Shown here in pieces: positions 20,433 through 23,550 of a DNA stretch of 23,550 nucleotides. The notes under the pieces were generated by a model, which was not told the DNA's origin, ran no database searches, and saw only the letters and a list, made by a program, of their open reading frames with translations. The DNA comes from GCA-2786165 sp964625775 (lineage in GTDB: Bacteria > Pseudomonadota > Gammaproteobacteria > Legionellales > Legionellaceae). The stretch is from NCBI GenBank assembly GCA_964625775.1, contig CAZVEH010000034.1:1-23550 (forward strand). Reading direction: 5' to 3'. The position numbers and the translations under genes are program-made. Each line of letters begins with the position of its first letter. The stretch's first letter is position 1.

Positions 20433-23400
20433 ATGCCTTACACACGCAAACAGCAGCATTATATTAGCCATTTCATTCAGCATGTTGAGCGGGTGTTGTC
20501 TTTTTTGGGAACGGACGAGGCGAATACCTTAGATAAAGCATTGGGTATGGCCGAGCAAGGGGTTAACACAGCGACGACGGTATTGGGTTCGGTTACTACG
20601 ATATTGAATGTGATGGGTGTTGTTGCGGCGGTACCATCTGGCGGATTGTCGTTGCCTGCGGCGGGTGCGGTGATTGGCTTGTTGCAGCTGGGGCATGCGA
20701 GTTATAAATTTGTGCAAAAGCAGCGTAACGGGGAAGAGGCGAGACCGTTATCTGCGGATGAGCTGAATGCGGTGCAGCAGCGTTTGTCCATATTATTATT
20801 GTGCAGAGAAGTTGCGAGTGTGGCTTCGAGTACGCGGTATTGTCATATGGTGGATGGCTTATTGACCGATGTGGGTGTGGCGGAATTTGCTCGTTATGGT
20901 GCTGCACGTACGATAAAATATATTGTACCGTTTTTAAATGCGCAGTTGCCAACAGCAGAAGCGGTTTTGAATCATTTACACCAGAGTGTTAGCCATCCGA
21001 CGCAATTACTAACGATGAATAAGTATGCCATGCCACAAGGCGACTTGATTGGAAAGATGTATGTGAAATGGGCTTATGCTCGTGCTCGTGTGGCACATGT
21101 GAGCATTGCTGAGGCAGGAAGCGGGTCTTGGGTGTTTTATGCGTCGTCTAGAGAGGCGAGCAGCACAGAGGAGCAAATGGGCTTTAATCAAGAGACGACG
21201 CTGTCTAAATATGGCTACATGGTGTTGCCTGATGCTGGTCTTGATGCTTATTTAAAACAACGATATGCAAAAAAACTTGAAAAGCCTTTGGCATTAAGTG
21301 CTATTTCCAAGGATGTCACGCCCTATTTATGTACCCATATCACTGTCACACGCGCTTTGGCGGACGCTTATTTAGCGGTGGCACGCGCATCGAATAATAA
21401 ATGGTCTTTGAGCTTGAATGACTATCTTAGCCAACAATTTGGGGTGCGTTGTATTGCAAGCTGTCATGATGATGTTTTGCAGGGATTAAACTTAAGCAAA
21501 GGGGATTTTAGCGGGGTTAACTTCAGACGAGCAGACTTGAGTAGCTGTGATGTGTCAGACACGCGCTGGGATGGTGCGCATTTAGATGAGGCGAAACTGG
21601 GTAACGACTCAAAGCGTATAGTATTGCAGGGTGCTTCGTTTCAAAATCTTACGGCTGAAAAAAGTTATTGGGAAGATGTGGATTTTGCGGGCTCTGATTT
21701 TTGTAGAGCATTGTTAAGTGGCGCGCAATTATCTCGTTGTTCTTTGCAACATATGGTGTCGATTGGTGCGGTGTGGGATTGGGCAGAAATGCATGAGATG
21801 TCGCCACCAGAAGAGACGTTTTTAACGCGATTAAATGAAGAATATCAGGCGCGTTTAAAGCTTGAGCAACGCATGGATGTTGTAGAAGAAAATATAAAAA
21901 TCTTAGAAGACACCACACGCACACATGATAGACGTTTGATTGAGCTTGAAGCGCGTTATATTAGCATGCCAATAGCTTCTGGTACTTGGGAGCAGTTTGT
22001 ATATCCACGAGATGTGTGTTTTCAGCCAAGACCTGGGCTATGGTCAGAACTTGAAACACGATTTGCAAACCCACGTTCAACGCCTGTTGTATTGAGTGGT
22101 CTTGGCGGCATGGGCAAGACAAGCCTTGCCTCGGAATGGGCGTATGCACAAAAAGAAGCGGGACGTTATGAATACGTTCGCTGGGTGAATATGGACACGC
22201 TGCAACAATTTGGTAGTCTTCAAAGTTGGGCCAGAGCCTTAGGCTTGCCGTATGAAAAAAAATCCATATCAGAACTATGGGTGATGATTGCTCAAAATAT
22301 AGCAGATAAGAATTGGTTGCTTGTGTTGGATAACGTTGAAAATTATGCAGCGATTCAAGAAGGCTTGTCGACATTTCGTCTTACGCCACAACAGCATATT
22401 CTTATCACGTCTCGAGATGAGACGAGCTGGACACGTCCCATTCGAGTGGATGTGTATACCCAAGAAGAAGCGTTAACTTATATTCAACAACAAATGGAAG
22501 CCGCAGACCACCGTGGGTTTGAACCGAAAGCTGCCCAATCATTGGCGGAGCGCTTGGGGTATCATCCTTTGGCACTGGAATTGGCCATGGCGGCTGTGTG
22601 TTTAGACCAATTGCCTTTGAAAGCCTATCAAGACCGCTTGTCGCGTCATGGATTGGATGTTTTAAGCGCATCAACCCCCACCCAAAGTCAGGCGCAGGTC
22701 AATGTCCATCGGGCCATCACGGCTTTATGGAGTGACGGCTTACCCAAGTTAACTGCAGATGCTCTGAACGTATTGCGAGTGATAAGTTTTATTGACCCGC
22801 AAGGTGGTGCGCGTGCGGTGTTATTACCTCTTGTTCAAAACGATGAAACACGTTTAAGCCAAGCTTTGCGATTGTTAAGACAGCAATCGTTTGTAAAGCG
22901 CGTGGATTTGGTAGAGGGCGAGCAGACCATAGAAACATGGAGTGCACATCGGTTGTTGCAAGAAGTGGTTCGTGACGACTTGGTGCAGGCATTTGCCAAT
23001 AACGAACTTGCTTGGCAGAATTTTTTGAAAGACAGCTGGGATGCGATTGCTGTTGATTTTCCAATGAACATCGACACAGCCCAAGATGTGTTTGCTATTG
23101 CAAGAGGGGTTGAGCATGGCAATACATTTTTAACTCATATGATGGCTATTTCTGCTGCTTGGCCAACTGACCAATGTGCCCGAAGCTTGGTGCCTTGGCA
23201 GGCTAAGGTCTTGGGTCGCGTAGGTTATGGTGAATATCGTGTGGTGCGTTATGCTAAAGCCCTTGAACATCTTATTGCGTCATTAAGTTTGTATAAAATG
23301 ATTCATGGTGAAACGGTGAATCATCCTGATATCGCCGCAAGTCTTAATAACTTAGGAAGCGTATATGACTCTCAAGGCAATTACCCCAAAGCCATAGAAT

Positions 23401-23550
23401 ATCATGAAGCCTCATTAGCCATGAAGCGTGCGACTCATGGTGAAACGGCGAATCATCCGGAGATTGCCGCAAGTCTTAATAGCTTAGGAAGTGCGTATGA
23501 CTCTCAAGGCAATTACCCCAAAGCCATAGAATATCATGAAGCTTCATTAG
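20433..23550 (+). CDS. STAND protein: pentapeptide repeats, NB-ARC ATPase and TPRs (3' end beyond window)
   Basis: The frame is open from the ATG at 20433 to the window end (1039 codons, no stop), with AGAAGGA nine bases before the start. Residues about 45-85 form a hydrophobic, Gly/Val-rich stretch in an otherwise helical N-terminal region without known family. Residues about 350-435 are pentapeptide repeats (LNLSKGDFSGVNFRRADLSS and later DFAGSDFCRALLSGAQLS). A coiled coil (about 472-510) leads to an NB-ARC module: P-loop GLGGMGKTS (556-564), Walker B LLVLDN (629-634), sensor-like LITSRDE, and GYHPLALELA (709-718). From about residue 950 come kinesin-light-chain-type TPRs of 44 residues. 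STAND proteins oligomerise on ligand binding, acting in immunity-type signalling; the TPRs would sense and the N-terminus act. It could be an anti-phage or a host-directed protein. It starts divergently from the recombinase transcript. Confidence 0.92.
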   Translation, partial: MPYTRKQQHYISHFIQHVERVLSFLGTDEANTLDKALGMAEQGVNTATTVLGSVTTILNVMGVVAAVPSGGLSLPAAGAVIGLLQLGHASYKFVQKQRNGEEARPLSADELNAVQQRLSILLLCREVASVASSTRYCHMVDGLLTDVGVAEFARYGAARTIKYIVPFLNAQLPTAEAVLNHLHQSVSHPTQLLTMNKYAMPQGDLIGKMYVKWAYARARVAHVSIAEAGSGSWVFYASSREASSTEEQMGFNQETTLSKYGYMVLPDAGLDAYLKQRYAKKLEKPLALSAISKDVTPYLCTHITVTRALADAYLAVARASNNKWSLSLNDYLSQQFGVRCIASCHDDVLQGLNLSKGDFSGVNFRRADLSSCDVSDTRWDGAHLDEAKLGNDSKRIVLQGASFQNLTAEKSYWEDVDFAGSDFCRALLSGAQLSRCSLQHMVSIGAVWDWAEMHEMSPPEETFLTRLNEEYQARLKLEQRMDVVEENIKILEDTTRTHDRRLIELEARYISMPIASGTWEQFVYPRDVCFQPRPGLWSELETRFANPRSTPVVLSGLGGMGKTSLASEWAYAQKEAGRYEYVRWVNMDTLQQFGSLQSWARALGLPYEKKSISELWVMIAQNIADKNWLLVLDNVENYAAIQEGLSTFRLTPQQHILITSRDETSWTRPIRVDVYTQEEALTYIQQQMEAADHRGFEPKAAQSLAERLGYHPLALELAMAAVCLDQLPLKAYQDRLSRHGLDVLSASTPTQSQAQVNVHRAITALWSDGLPKLTADALNVLRVISFIDPQGGARAVLLPLVQNDETRLSQALRLLRQQSFVKRVDLVEGEQTIETWSAHRLLQEVVRDDLVQAFANNELAWQNFLKDSWDAIAVDFPMNIDTAQDVFAIARGVEHGNTFLTHMMAISAAWPTDQCARSLVPWQAKVLGRVGYGEYRVVRYAKALEHLIASLSLYKMIHGETVNHPDIAASLNNLGSVYDSQGNYPKAIEYHEASLAMKRATHGETANHPEIAASLNSLGSAYDSQGNYPKAIEYHEASL
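23304..23550 (+). repeat. 132-bp coding repeats (44-residue TPRs)
   Basis: The unit beginning HGET.NHP.IAASLN.LGS.YD at 23304 is repeated from 23436 with only a few base differences; the 46-base stretch from TATGACTCTC at 23364 recurs at 23496. A more diverged unit precedes it. Such high DNA identity shows recent copying, so repeat number is likely to vary among strains. The array continues past the window. Confidence 0.9.

Noticed and set aside
20529..23122. Several minus-strand open frames of 60-137 codons
   Set aside because: They lie antisense to the continuous STAND frame, which has recognisable domains throughout; their compositions are those of shadow frames.

Overview
The window looks like a chromosomal segment of a host-associated gammaproteobacterium, most likely of the Legionellales (Coxiella/Legionella kind). 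The reasons are the gammaproteobacterial order of cytochrome oxidase assembly genes, a moderate to low GC content, and a set of proteins typical of intracellular bacteria: a eukaryotic-type kinase, long coiled-coil and multi-membrane orphan proteins, a Fic enzyme and a STAND ATPase with TPRs. The genus is inference; no rRNA or housekeeping marker is present.

Layout. 1-218: two tandem 109-bp hairpin repeats. 337-2487: a coiled-coil protein with three internal repeats, effector-like. 2494-3186 (minus): a secreted Rap1a/Tai-like protein and a DUF2909 twin-membrane protein. 3256-8800 (plus): a tightly packed run of SURF1, a small thioredoxin-like membrane protein, heme A synthase (ctaA), heme O synthase (ctaB), Sco, rimK and an MsrB-MsrA fusion. 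Four of the oxidase genes are joined by 4-base or 17-base overlaps. Heme B is farnesylated (CtaB), oxidised to heme A (CtaA), and heme and copper are inserted with SURF1 and Sco; the oxidase subunits themselves are not in the window. 8962-11665: a small orphan gene, a CI-like HTH repressor, a four-helix membrane protein and a CvfB-like RNA-binding protein. 11875-14204: a membrane-anchored protein kinase facing a multi-pass membrane protein.

14278-20300 looks like an integrated mobile region. Two copies of the 3' half of a tRNA-Arg(UCG) gene (14278-14331 and 16458-16511) flank two orphan genes, one with an HNH-like residue pattern and a basic, NLS-like tail. The right copy is followed by two sets of short iterons (16571-16633) and two abutting hairpins (16712-16794). 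Then, on the minus strand, come a class II Fic protein and two overlapping tyrosine recombinases, one with a full catalytic set and one lacking most of it.

The most striking item lies upstream of the recombinase pair on the same (minus) strand: a sequence matching every conserved core position of a hammerhead self-cleaving ribozyme (20071-20120), inside about 500 bases packed with stem-loops. I infer a self-cleaving structured leader or separate RNA of the integrase operon. Divergent from it, from 20433 to the window end, is an uninterrupted reading frame (1039 codons seen, no stop) for a STAND protein: N-terminal hydrophobic region, pentapeptide repeats, coiled coil, NB-ARC ATPase and near-identical 44-residue TPRs.
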